Shown here: positions 15,922 through 23,533 of the stretch, piece after piece
How positions within the stretch are numbered: position 1 is the stretch's first letter
How the letters are laid out: each line of letters starts with the position of its first letter
Assembly (NCBI GenBank): GCA_047921175.1
Contig: JBLRWQ010000048.1
Coordinates: 1-24,699 of the forward strand
Origin: T1Sed10-7 sp047921175
GTDB lineage: Bacteria; Actinomycetota; Nitriliruptoria; Nitriliruptorales; Nitriliruptoraceae
Length of the DNA stretch: 24,699 nt
Direction: 5' to 3'
Program-made: the position numbers and the translations under genes
The notes under the pieces: model-generated
What the model was told of the DNA's origin: nothing
Seen by the model: the letters and a program-made list of their open reading frames with translations, nothing else
Database searches by the model: none

Positions 15922-16637
15922 TCCCGGCCCGCCGCCGCCTCGTCCGACTCACCCTGCTCCCGGTGCTGCTCGTCGCCGCGGTGCTCGCGACCGTGGCCGT
16001 GATCGCCGATCTCGCGCCGGATCGCGAGCCACCAGCGGTCGAGCTCGCGCTGCCACCCGTCGTCGAGCTCGACATGGCCGGGTGCGCGCGCGATCACGAC
16101 GGCAGCGGTCTCCTCGACCGGCCCGTCGAGACGGCCGGGCGTCGCGTCACCTCCGAGCTGGTCGTCAGCTGTCCGTCGAGGTTCGACGGCCGTCGGGTCA
16201 CCTACGTCGGGGAGGTGGTCGGTGATCTGCTCCGGCGGGAGGGGGGAGCCTGGGTCCTGGTCAACGACGACGACTACGCGCTCGAGGTCGGCCCGCTCCC
16301 CGGGCACCGCGATCGGCGCGGCACCAACAGCGGCATGACCGTGTGGCTCCCCGACCCGCTGCCGGAGCAGCTCACCGGGCTCGGACGGCCCGGCGTGTGG
16401 GGGGACGTCGTTGAGCTCACGGGAACGATCCGGCGCACCGACCCTGACGACGGCGGCGGGCTGACGCTGCGGGCCGACCAGCTCACCGTCCGGCAACCGG
16501 CCCGACCGGTCGACGATCCCCTGCGGACCCCGCAGCTGGTCCTCGCGGTCCTGGCCGCCCTGGCCGCGATCGGGGCCGGTGCCGTCCGTCGCCATGCGAG
16601 CGACGGTCGGTCTCCGCGCTCAGAGGCCGGGTCGTGA
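15918..16637 (+). CDS. Membrane-bound OB-fold-like protein of unknown function
   Basis: A 239-residue protein with a membrane span near residues 11-32, an extracytoplasmic part, and a second span at about 205-224. Residues 90-190 (RRVTYVGEVVGDLLRREGGA, then GDVVELTGTIRR and LTLRADQLTV) have the beta-rich V-x-G-E-V ... V-x-L-x-G-x-I pattern of OB-fold domains. Two cysteines (C56, C85) in the exported part could form a disulfide. The ATG overlaps the TrkH stop as ATGA, so it is the last gene of the chain and probably works with the transporter. I do not recognise a named family. It ends 21 bp before the convergent XRE gene. Confidence 0.65.
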   Translation: MIPARRRLVRLTLLPVLLVAAVLATVAVIADLAPDREPPAVELALPPVVELDMAGCARDHDGSGLLDRPVETAGRRVTSELVVSCPSRFDGRRVTYVGEVVGDLLRREGGAWVLVNDDDYALEVGPLPGHRDRRGTNSGMTVWLPDPLPEQLTGLGRPGVWGDVVELTGTIRRTDPDDGGGLTLRADQLTVRQPARPVDDPLRTPQLVLAVLAALAAIGAGAVRRHASDGRSPRSEAGS

Positions 16638-16658
16638 CCCACCCCACGACCGACGCGG

Positions 16659-16898
16659 TCAGCCGGTGCGGGCCTGGTCGCTGACGCGGGGGAAGGGGTC
16701 GAGGGAGAAGACGACCTCGACGGGGAGGCCGAAGTAGGCGGCGATGCGCAGCGCGAGGTGGAGGCTGGGGCTGTACTCGCCCCGTTCGAGGTAGCCGATG
16801 GTCTGGTAGTGGACCCCGAGCGCGTCGGCCAGCTCGCGTCGGCTCACGCCCTGCTCGGTCCGCAGCAGCGTGATGCGGTTGTGGACGACGTCGCTCAT
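16659..16898 (-). CDS. Small XRE-family transcriptional regulator
   Basis: A 79-residue protein that is little more than a Cro/C1-type helix-turn-helix: RITLLRTEQGVSRRELADAL, then GVHYQTIGYLERGEYSPSLH, ending in a short tail. It matches the small YozG-like class, which often sits next to membrane or transporter genes. The ATG at 16898 overlaps the permease TGA as ATGA, making it the third gene of the ABC-2 operon. It is a good candidate repressor of that operon through the inverted repeat at 18730-18745. The frame is open far upstream, but that part lies inside the permease gene. Confidence 0.9.
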   Translation of the reverse strand: MSDVVHNRITLLRTEQGVSRRELADALGVHYQTIGYLERGEYSPSLHLALRIAAYFGLPVEVVFSLDPFPRVSDQARTG

Positions 16899-17752
16899 CG
16901 GACGTACTGGTTGGCGGCCCGGTCGCGGGCCTCGGCGACCGCAGCACCGGACTGGTGGCGGGCCATCCGACGGACCAGCACCGCGGCCAGCCCGGACCCG
17001 ATGACCGACCAGGCGGCGAGCACCGCGATCCCGGGACCGATCCGCCAGCTGCCGTACAGCTCGCCGGCCACGGCGCCTTCGGGCAGGAACGCGAAGCGCA
17101 TCAGGTGGCCCAGCCAGTACAGCGGGAACACCTGCGCCAGCACCTGGACCCAGGGCCACAGGCTGTGCATGTCGCCGAGGATCCCGGAGATCCAGGCGAG
17201 CAGGATGATGGGGAGCATGCCCCAGGTGGTGACCTGCTGGATGCGTGGCACGAGCGAGCCGATCGCGAACCCGAGAGGCAGGGTGGCGAGGATCCCCAGC
17301 AGCAGCGTCACCACGATCAGTGCCCAGCGCCCGAGGTCGCCGGGGACCGCACCCTCGAACAGCAACGCCGAGCCACCGAGCACGATGACCAGCAGCGGCA
17401 CCAGGGACACGAGGGTCAGCGTGGCGACACCGATGAGGTAGCCGTGCAGGCCGTAGGGGGCGATGCGGCTGCGCAGCAGGGTTCCGTCCTCACGCTCGAG
17501 CGCCAGCGCGTAGGCCGGGCCGATCACGATGGTGAACATCAGGATGCCGGCGAGCAGGCTCGGGAGTGCGACCTGCGGCAGCGTGAGCGTCGACCCGTCG
17601 AGCGGTTCGTCGCGGTTGAACCAGAGCATGGCCAGCGCGCCGAAGCCCATCATCAGGAAGAACGACTGGTCCTGTGGGCTGCGCAGGCCGATCACGAACT
17701 CGTGCCAGCCGCGTCGCAGGCCGATGCCCACCACGTGCAGCCGGGCCGACAT
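16895..17752 (-). CDS. ABC-2 type transporter permease
   Basis: A 285-residue integral membrane protein with about six hydrophobic segments in the ABC-2 layout. They start with the FFLMMGFGALAMLWF region and end with WSVIGSGLAAVLVRRMARH. It forms the channel for the ATPase encoded just upstream, probably exporting a drug, lipid or peptide. The ATPase stop (17754-17752) overlaps either a GTG at 17755 or the ATG at 17752; I chose the ATG. The gene stop overlaps the XRE regulator start. Confidence 0.88.
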   Translation of the reverse strand: MSARLHVVGIGLRRGWHEFVIGLRSPQDQSFFLMMGFGALAMLWFNRDEPLDGSTLTLPQVALPSLLAGILMFTIVIGPAYALALEREDGTLLRSRIAPYGLHGYLIGVATLTLVSLVPLLVIVLGGSALLFEGAVPGDLGRWALIVVTLLLGILATLPLGFAIGSLVPRIQQVTTWGMLPIILLAWISGILGDMHSLWPWVQVLAQVFPLYWLGHLMRFAFLPEGAVAGELYGSWRIGPGIAVLAAWSVIGSGLAAVLVRRMARHQSGAAVAEARDRAANQYVR

Positions 17753-18702
17753 CACGGCACCTCCGGGACCAGCGCGACCGGAGCGACGGCTGGGTCGCGA
17801 GCCTCGTGAGTGCGCACGAGGTCGAGGTAGGTGTCCTCCAGGCTGGACCGGCGGACCTCCAGGTCGTCGATCCCGGTCGGGTGGTCGGCCAGGAGCTGGC
17901 GCACGAAGGTGGTCGCGTCCTCGGTCGCGTGGACCAGGCGATGCCCGTCGTGGGTCCAGCGGACCTCCGCACGGCTGCGGACCTGGCGGGCCAGCTGCTC
18001 GGCGGAGCCGTCGGCGACGATCCTTCCACCGGCCAGGATCAGGATCCGGTCCGCGAGCTTCTCCGCCTCCGCGAGGTCGTGGGTGGTCAGCAGCACCGTG
18101 GTCCCCTCCCGGTCGGTCAGGTGGTGCACCAGCTCGTGGAACTCGCGCTTGGCCTCCGGGTCGAAGCCGGCCGTGGGCTCATCGAGGAACAGCAGCTCGG
18201 GCCGGCCGAGGATCCCGACGGCGACGTCCAGGCGGCGCCGTTGGCCACCCGAGAGCGTGATGATGCGCTGGTCGGCGGCGTCCACCAGCCCGACCATCTC
18301 GAGCAGCTCTCCGGTCGGGAGCGGGCGTGGTCGCTCCCTCGTCGCGAACGGCAGGTAGTAGCTGCCCAGATGGTCGACCAGGTCGCGGGGTGTCCACCGG
18401 GCGTGGTCGCGCCACGACTGCAGGACCACGCCGATGCGTGCTCGCCAGTCCTCCCCGGCGTGCAGCGGATCGGTCCCCAGCACCTCGACCATGCCCGCGG
18501 ACGGTCGGCGGAACCCCTCGAGGATCTCGATCGTCGTGGTCTTGCCCGCACCGTTGGGACCGAGCAGGACGACGACCTCGGATGGCTGGACGTCCAGGTC
18601 GATGCCGTCGAGCACGTCGTGCGCGCCATAGCGCATCCGCAGGTCCCGGGCCCGTACCACTGCGGTCCGAGCGTCGCGACCATGGGCGGGCACTCTCACC
18701 AC
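17752..18702 (-). CDS. ABC-2 transporter ATP-binding protein
   Basis: A 316-residue ABC ATPase of the DrrA/CcmA export class. Motifs: Walker A GPNGAGKTTT (48-57), Q-loop GVVLQ, signature LSGGQRRRLDV (150-160), Walker B LLFLDEPTAGFDP (170-182) and switch His208 in LLTTHD. The C-terminal 90 residues end with the family's usual SLEDTYLDLVRTHE segment. The start is the GTG at 18702, with GAGG 8 bases upstream; a second GTG follows directly. It heads the ATPase-permease-XRE operon and is preceded by the AT-rich operator/promoter. Confidence 0.92.
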   Translation of the reverse strand: MVRVPAHGRDARTAVVRARDLRMRYGAHDVLDGIDLDVQPSEVVVLLGPNGAGKTTTIEILEGFRRPSAGMVEVLGTDPLHAGEDWRARIGVVLQSWRDHARWTPRDLVDHLGSYYLPFATRERPRPLPTGELLEMVGLVDAADQRIITLSGGQRRRLDVAVGILGRPELLFLDEPTAGFDPEAKREFHELVHHLTDREGTTVLLTTHDLAEAEKLADRILILAGGRIVADGSAEQLARQVRSRAEVRWTHDGHRLVHATEDATTFVRQLLADHPTGIDDLEVRRSSLEDTYLDLVRTHEARDPAVAPVALVPEVP

Positions 18703-18719
18703 GATCGCGACCTCAAAGG

Positions 18720-18754
18720 ATAGTAGATATGCTATGTCGATAGCACAGTAACAA
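18720..18754 (-). promoter_or_regulatory. AT-rich promoter with inverted-repeat operator
   Basis: A strikingly AT-rich island just upstream of the ATPase gene. The perfect inverted repeat TGCTAT-gtcg-ATAGCA (18730-18745) lies between a minus-strand -35-like TTGTTA (18754-18749) and possible -10 boxes CATATC (17-bp spacing) or TATCTA (19-bp spacing). A repressor bound there would block polymerase. The XRE protein encoded at the end of the operon is the obvious candidate. Confidence 0.6.
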
Positions 18755-19000
18755 CATCACCGACGGTCGTCCACCGCGTTGGATGCACGCACCTTCGTCG
18801 CGCCTGCCGCGGACGCCGCTGCCGGTGACGGCTTGGTCCTGCATCGGCGGGTCGAGGCCGCCACCGTTGCCGTGCAGGGTGTCGGTCGGGACGGCGCTGA
18901 CCTGGGGGACGTCCACGAGCGGCTTCCGGTGCTGGCGTGCGGGTGGGGAAGGTGACACAGTGTCCGGAAGGCCTCGAGGGCCGAGGTGCTATCGAGTGCT
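18755..19000. other. Spacer with an unassigned open frame
   Basis: This spacer separates the divergent ABC operon and the DUF1801-like gene. A plus-strand frame from about TTG 18780 to a TGA near 18957 reads FVAPAADAAAGDGLVLHRRV and then VEAATVAVQGVGRDG. It looks protein-like but has no clear start, ribosome site or family, so it may be a gene remnant. Nothing else is evident. Confidence 0.25.
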
Positions 19001-19014
19001 GGAGGTGATCGAGG

Positions 19015-19461
19015 GTGGCGGATGGAGACGATGGGCTGACGGTGTCCGGGGGGTTCAGCGAGGCGGAGCGGGAAGCGATGCGGCAGCGCGCCGAGGAGCT
19101 CCGCGCGGAACGGGGAGGTCGCAAGAAGGCCGACGGGTTGCAGGCGGCGCTGGATGCGATCGCGGCCATGCCTGATGCGGATCGGGTGATAGCGGAGCGG
19201 GTGCACGCCATCGTGGACGGGATCGCCCCGCACCTGCTGCCCCGGACGTGGTACGGGATGCCGGCCTACGCGGACGGCAAGGACGTGGTCTGCTTCTTCC
19301 AGGGCGCGGCGAGGTTCGAGGCCCGGTACGCGACCCTCGGCTTCAACGACGCCGCCCGACTGGACGACGGGGCGATGTGGCCGGTGACGTTCGCGATCGT
19401 GGACTGGACGGAGGCGGTCGCCGAGCAGGTCGAGGATCTCGTCCGGCGGGCGGTCGGCTGA
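19015..19461 (+). CDS. DUF1801-like small protein
   Basis: A 148-residue soluble protein. The N-terminal 40 residues are charged and helical (EREAMRQRAEELRAERGGRK). The core (residues 60-148), with IAPHLLPRTWYGMPAYADGK and DVVCFFQGAARFEARYATLG, matches the YdhG/DUF1801 pattern of IxxxxxxxxYGMPAY followed by a hydrophobic strand and a C-terminal helical part. The function of this family is not established. The GTG start is fixed by GGAGGTGATC (19001-19010), a full-length match to the 16S anti-Shine-Dalgarno. The next gene starts 35 bp downstream and may be cotranscribed. Confidence 0.8.
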   Translation: MADGDDGLTVSGGFSEAEREAMRQRAEELRAERGGRKKADGLQAALDAIAAMPDADRVIAERVHAIVDGIAPHLLPRTWYGMPAYADGKDVVCFFQGAARFEARYATLGFNDAARLDDGAMWPVTFAIVDWTEAVAEQVEDLVRRAVG

Positions 19462-19496
19462 CCGTCCGCGACGTGTGAAGCAGGAGGGATCGGAAG

Positions 19497-19847
19497 GTGA
19501 GCGAGCATCGGATCTACTCGACGAGCGTCGCGAGCGTCTACCCGCACTACGTGGCGAAGGCGGAGCGCAAGGGTCGGACCCAGGCCGAGGTCGACGAGAT
19601 CATCTGCTGGTTGACCGGCTACGCGCCCGAGGAGTTCGCCGGCAAGCTCGAGGCCGAGACGACGTTCCGGGACTTCTTCGCCGACGCGCCACGGCCCAAC
19701 CCGGCCCGGGAGCTGATCACCGGGGTGGTGTGCGGGGTCCGGGTCGAGGAGGTGGAGCACCCCACGATGCGGGAGATCCGCTACCTCGACAAGCTGGTCG
19801 ATGAGTTGGCGCGCGGCCGGACCATGGAGCGGATCCTGCGGGCCTGA
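19497..19847 (+). CDS. DUF2200-family protein
   Basis: A 116-residue soluble protein. The segments IYSTSVASVYPHYVAKAERK and VDEIICWLTGY, then TTFRDFFADAPRPNPAR and a C-terminal MREIRYLDKLVDELARGRTM, match the DUF2200 family as I recall it, with nearly full family length. No catalytic motif is known to me. GGAGGG (19483-19488) precedes the GTG start at the right distance. It follows the DUF1801-like gene by 35 bp on the same strand, so the pair may form a small operon. Confidence 0.85.
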   Translation: MSEHRIYSTSVASVYPHYVAKAERKGRTQAEVDEIICWLTGYAPEEFAGKLEAETTFRDFFADAPRPNPARELITGVVCGVRVEEVEHPTMREIRYLDKLVDELARGRTMERILRA

Positions 19848-20164
19848 GCGGGCCGCGACCCGGGTGGCCGGAGGCGGACCGCTGCCACCTCGCGATGACC
19901 TACGCCGGGTCCACCCGACGGGCCCTGGAACGCGATCTCGACGACCTCGCTGCGCGCGCGGAGAGCGACACGTCGGCCTGATCCCGGCAGCTACCGTGCC
20001 TCGCGGGTCGTCCCCGCTCGAGCTCTCGGTCCTCGGCCCCTCGCCGTCCGCGAGCCCGAGGTCGTGCCCACCGGGATCCCCGCGGTGACGACCATCCCGT
20101 TGCTCCACGAGGCGGCCATCCGCGCCGAGCTGGGTGAGGGCATGGACGCCGAGGTGCTCGCGGG
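19848..20164. other. Spacer with short protein-like scraps
   Basis: No intact gene. A 28-codon frame at 19895-19981 (MTYAGSTRRALERDLDDLAA...) and a plus-strand stretch from about 20050 reading VPTGIPAVTTIPLLHEAAIR look protein-like but belong to no family I recognise. They border the decayed ABC ATPase and may be leftovers of the same degraded gene group. No terminator or promoter is evident. Confidence 0.3.
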
Positions 20165-20860
20165 CCGGGATCGCTGCGGGCTGTGGCCGGCCCCAGCTTC
20201 GAGGTCCTGACCAGCGGGATCCTCGCGCTGCTCGGCCCGAACGGCGCCGGCAAGACCAACACGCTGGAGATCCTGCAGGGCCTCGGCCATCCGACCTCGG
20301 GGCGGGCGAGCGTGCTCGGTCTCGACCCGGTCCGGGACCACCGGGCGCTGAAGCACCGCACCGGCGTCCAGCTCCAGGCGTCGTCCTACCTCGAGCTGCT
20401 GGCCCTGCGCGAGATCCTGCGCCTGTTCGGTTCCTCCCACGCCACCCGGCTCGACCCTCGAGCCGCTCGACGCCGTCGGTCTCGCGGCCAAGCGCGACGC
20501 CCGGATCGGCCAGCTCTCCCGCGGGAGAACGACCCGGGACGCACCATCGTGCTGACGACCCACGACACGGAGGAGGCCGAGGCCCACGCCGACCGGGTGG
20601 CGATCATCGACCACGGGCAGCTCGTCGCCCTGCACGGGGTGGGGCTCGCGTCGCTGGGGACCGAGCTCGCGCTGCGCTCCGGATGGGTGGTCGTGTCCCT
20701 GACGCTGGCCCGGTGCCCCGCACCGGGCGCGGCGGTGCGGAGGGACGCCCGCGGGTGGCCGGCTCACCGCCGGCTGGGCTGCCGCCGTGGCCGCGAGATC
20801 CCCCATCCACGGCCGCGACGTACCTTGACCTACGGACCGGACGGCGGGCCGGGTCGAGCG
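20165..20860 (+). pseudogene. Decayed ABC-2 transporter ATPase
   Basis: Remains of an ABC export ATPase spread over more than one frame. The frame reading RAVAGPSFEVLTSGILALLG contains Walker A GPNGAGKTN and continues to LREILRLFGSSHATRLDP. Near 20453-20460 a one-base change shifts the frame to EPLDAVGLAAKRDARIGQLS, ending in a damaged signature (LSRG). The text then jumps to RENDPGRTIVLTTHDTEEAE, so roughly 45 codons, including Walker B, are missing at about 20517-20525. A C-terminal TYLDLRTGR in a third frame matches the usual ATPase end. The start codon and N-terminal strands are also absent. The protein cannot hydrolyse ATP. It may once have partnered a permease like those on either side. 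Confidence 0.85.
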
Positions 20861-20918
20861 AGGTCGGGATGGGGCCCGGACGAGCCGTTGTCGCTGCGCG
20901 GACCGGGAGGTCACCGCG

Positions 20919-21382
20919 ATGTCTGGCACCTCCACGATCGAACGGACCCAGCACATCCGTGCGGTCTAGGCGGCGGTGCACGACCGCATCACCGACCTCA
21001 GGCGATGGCCGGCGTGGTCGCCGTGGGAGCACCTCGATCCCGACCTCGAGCGGACCTGCGGCGGGGCGGCCACCGGGGTCGGTGCCTGGTACGAGGGGGA
21101 GGGGAACCGCAAGGCGGGCAAGGGCAGGATGGAGATCGTCAACGTCGATCCCGCCAGCGTCCGGCTCGAGGTGCGGTTCCTGAAGCCCTTCCGGTCCGAG
21201 AGCACCAGCGTGTTCTGCCTGCGGACGGTGACGGCACCCGCGTCGCCCGGACGATGACCGGACCCCTGACCGGGCTGAGCAAGGTCAGGGGCTGGTTCCT
21301 GTCGATGGAGAAGCTGCTCGGCCCTGACCTCGAGGAGGGCCTCGCCCGGCTCCGCGACGTTGCCGAAGCCGCGGCCGGGTAG
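20919..21382 (+). pseudogene. Broken SRPBCC-family gene (polyketide cyclase-like)
   Basis: An otherwise recognisable SRPBCC/START-like protein gene with two lesions. It opens at ATG 20919 with MSGTSTIERTQHIRAV, meets an in-frame TAG at 20967-20969, and continues in the same frame as ITDLRRWPAWSPWEHLDPDL and VRLEVRFLKPFRSESTSVF. Near 21220-21232 a one-base shift is needed to reach DGDGTRVARTMTGPLTGLSK and MEKLLGPDLEEGLARLRDVA before the final TAG. The total length (about 154 codons) equals a normal family member, so only point lesions separate it from an intact gene. A sequencing error could explain one lesion but hardly both next to another wreck. A truncated product from GTG 20976 is possible. 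Confidence 0.88.
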
Positions 21383-21620
21383 CAGCGCACGGCCGGATCG
21401 GGCCGGTAGGAGAGGATCAGCCGGGCAGCTCGATCTCGCGGCAGGCTCGCTGTTCCACCGAGGTGGACCACGGTCACGACCACGCAGCTTCGGGTCCCCT
21501 CGTCGGGGTCGCCGGGTATCGCGACCCCGGTCGCCTGGTCCGTCCGGTCCTCACCGACAGCCGCACGCGCCTCGAGCCGGACCGCCGGCAGCTCGGCGGG
21601 CGTGTGGGGGCCCGGCAGGA
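21383..21620. other. Spacer without identifiable gene
   Basis: No gene, RNA or repeat that I can support. Open frames on both strands give only low-complexity Arg/Pro/Gly-rich translations, except a minus-strand stretch ELPAVRLEARAAVGEDRTDQ that may continue the decayed glyoxalase-like fragment in another frame. Confidence 0.4.
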
Positions 21621-21728
21621 TCGGTCCAGGCAGAACTCGTTGCCCTCCGGATCCGCCATCACGAGGACGCCGGCCTGCTCGAGGAACTCGGTCCAGGCGT
21701 CGGTGGTGACCTGGGACTCGCGTGCCAT
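21621..21728 (-). pseudogene. Fragment of glyoxalase-fold (VOC) gene
   Basis: A minus-strand segment reads WTEFLEQAGVLVMADPEGNE and continues FCLDR. The VxADPEGNEFCL motif is the last strand and metal-ligand loop of glyoxalase/bleomycin-resistance (VOC) proteins. The preceding 90 or so residues of a VOC domain are not found in any frame upstream, so this is only the C-terminal scrap. It lies next to the other two relics. The remaining spacer up to 21871 shows nothing recognisable. Confidence 0.6.
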
Positions 21729-21871
21729 CGCGGACCTGTCGCTCGGGCGACGCGGTTCGGGGCGCCGGCGGCCTCGGGTCGGACCACGGTGTCGCTCCGG
21801 GACCGGCGTGGGTGGCGCGACCGCAGCGTCGGCGTGGACGCCCGGCTGCGGTCGCGCCGTGTCGGCAGAGG

Positions 21872-23533
21872 TCAGGGCTCCCAGCGGAAGCGCCACACGG
21901 CGACGACCGCACCGACGATCGCCCAGCCGGCGACGATCGCGAGCTCGGGTCCGGCCCACACGCCGTCCAGGAACGCGGCCCGGGTCGCGTCGATCATCGG
22001 CGCGAGCGGCAGGAACCCGGCGATGTCCGACACCAGCGCGGGCAGGACCTCTGCAAGCGGGAACACCCCGGACAGGAACACCAGCGGCATGAAGGTCGCG
22101 AGCGTGATCCCGGGTACGGCCTCCGCATCGGGCACGAGGCCGGCGATGGCCAGGCCCAGGGCGCCGAGGCAGGCCGTACCGAGCGCCAGGGTGACCACCA
22201 TCGGGAGCCACCCGGCGGCCACCGGGGTGACGTCGTGCACGAGCCAGCCGAGCACCAGCACGACCCCGACGGTCATCGCGACGATCCAGAAGGTGGAGAG
22301 GATCCGGCCGGCGAGGTAGGCCCAGGCCGGGAGTGGCGTGCCCCGCAGCCGCTTGAGGATGCCCTGGTCGCGCGCGCTGGCGACACCCTCGGGCAGGGTC
22401 ACGTAGGCGATCAGTGCCAGGCCGAACACCGGCATGCCCGTGGTCATCCACACGGAGAACGCGAGCCCATCCACCTCCGGGTCACCGATCACGAGCGGCA
22501 GCAGGACCACGAACAGGGCCGGGAAGCCGAGGGCGAAGAACGCGTAGACGGGCTCGCGCCAGACCGACCGGTTCGCGTGGCGGACCTGGCCCCAGACCAT
22601 CCCGGGGCCGCTGGGGCCGCCGCTGCGCAGGACGCTTCGTTCGCGCGGCCCGCCGCGCGAGTTCGTGCCCGTGCCCGCTCGCCCGGGGGCGACGGCGCGC
22701 TCCCGGCCGAGCCAGCGGGTCGCGACCAGCAGGCCCACCGCGGCCCAGGCGAGCAGCACACCCAGGTGGCCCCAGGCGAGCCCGGAACCGGACACGTCCA
22801 GGGCGAGCGGTAGCGCCAGCGCCTCGACCGCGTGCCGGAGCGGGAAGACGAGGCCGATCACCTCCGCCCAGCGGGGCAGGGCCGCATCGAAGGCGAACAC
22901 CTCGGAGACGAAGCTGAGCAGGACCACCGCGCCCATCGTGGTGCTGAGCACGCTCTGGCTCGAGCGCGAGACCGCAGCCGCGGCGAAGCCCAGGGCCGCG
23001 AAGGTGGCGATCACGACGACGAGCGCCAGCAGCAGCGCCGGCAGGCGCAGCGGGTCCACCTCGAGGTCGTAGGCCACGATCCCCACGCCGAGCATCAGGC
23101 CGGTCCCGAGCACCGCGATCCAGGTCGCGGCACCGGCCCGCCCAGCCAGGTGGGCCCAGACCGGCAGCGGCGTGCCACGCAGCCGTTTGAGCACGCCCTG
23201 CTCGGCGGCGACCGTGACACCGAAGGCCAGCATCACGAAGGCGGCCATGGCGACGGCGAACACGGCAGCACCCGGCACCAGCCGCTGGATCGCAGGGTCG
23301 CTGGCGCCGCCCTCCAGGGGGCTCGCGCCGGCGACGAGCCCGATCATCACCAGGAACAGCACCGGCAGCACGAGGCTGACCAGGAGGGAGGCGGGGGTGC
23401 GGACCGCCTCCCGCGAGGCATGCACGACCTGGTCGCGGAGCAGCGGCCAGGGGCCGGGCCGGCGACCGGCGGTGCCAACGGTCGGGGGGTGCCCCTCGGC
23501 GGGGTGCTCGAGCACGTCAGCCACGGCCCTCAC
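21872..23533 (-). CDS. Fused tandem ABC-2 permease
   Basis: A 553-residue membrane protein made of two homologous ABC-2 permease halves (about residues 30-275 and 312-553), joined by a Gly/Arg/Ser-rich linker near 280-312. Each half has about six spans and carries the same cytoplasmic motif: KRLRGTPLPVWAHLAGR at 116-132 and KRLRGTPLPAWAYLAGR at 394-410, both preceded by a charged QG(V/I)L. Normal ABC-2 permeases are single halves that pair up, so this gene encodes the whole channel in one chain. The GTG start at 23533 overlaps the ATPase gene by 17 bp; GTG 23524 is an alternative. The ATPase upstream must be its partner. The cargo is unknown. Confidence 0.88.
   Translation of the reverse strand: MRAVADVLEHPAEGHPPTVGTAGRRPGPWPLLRDQVVHASREAVRTPASLLVSLVLPVLFLVMIGLVAGASPLEGGASDPAIQRLVPGAAVFAVAMAAFVMLAFGVTVAAEQGVLKRLRGTPLPVWAHLAGRAGAATWIAVLGTGLMLGVGIVAYDLEVDPLRLPALLLALVVVIATFAALGFAAAAVSRSSQSVLSTTMGAVVLLSFVSEVFAFDAALPRWAEVIGLVFPLRHAVEALALPLALDVSGSGLAWGHLGVLLAWAAVGLLVATRWLGRERAVAPGRAGTGTNSRGGPRERSVLRSGGPSGPGMVWGQVRHANRSVWREPVYAFFALGFPALFVVLLPLVIGDPEVDGLAFSVWMTTGMPVFGLALIAYVTLPEGVASARDQGILKRLRGTPLPAWAYLAGRILSTFWIVAMTVGVVLVLGWLVHDVTPVAAGWLPMVVTLALGTACLGALGLAIAGLVPDAEAVPGITLATFMPLVFLSGVFPLAEVLPALVSDIAGFLPLAPMIDATRAAFLDGVWAGPELAIVAGWAIVGAVVAVWRFRWEP

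Noticed and set aside
19991..20956. 321-residue minus-strand open frame
   Set aside because: It is opposite the ABC ATPase and SRPBCC relics, and its translation is Arg/Ser/Ala-rich without motifs.
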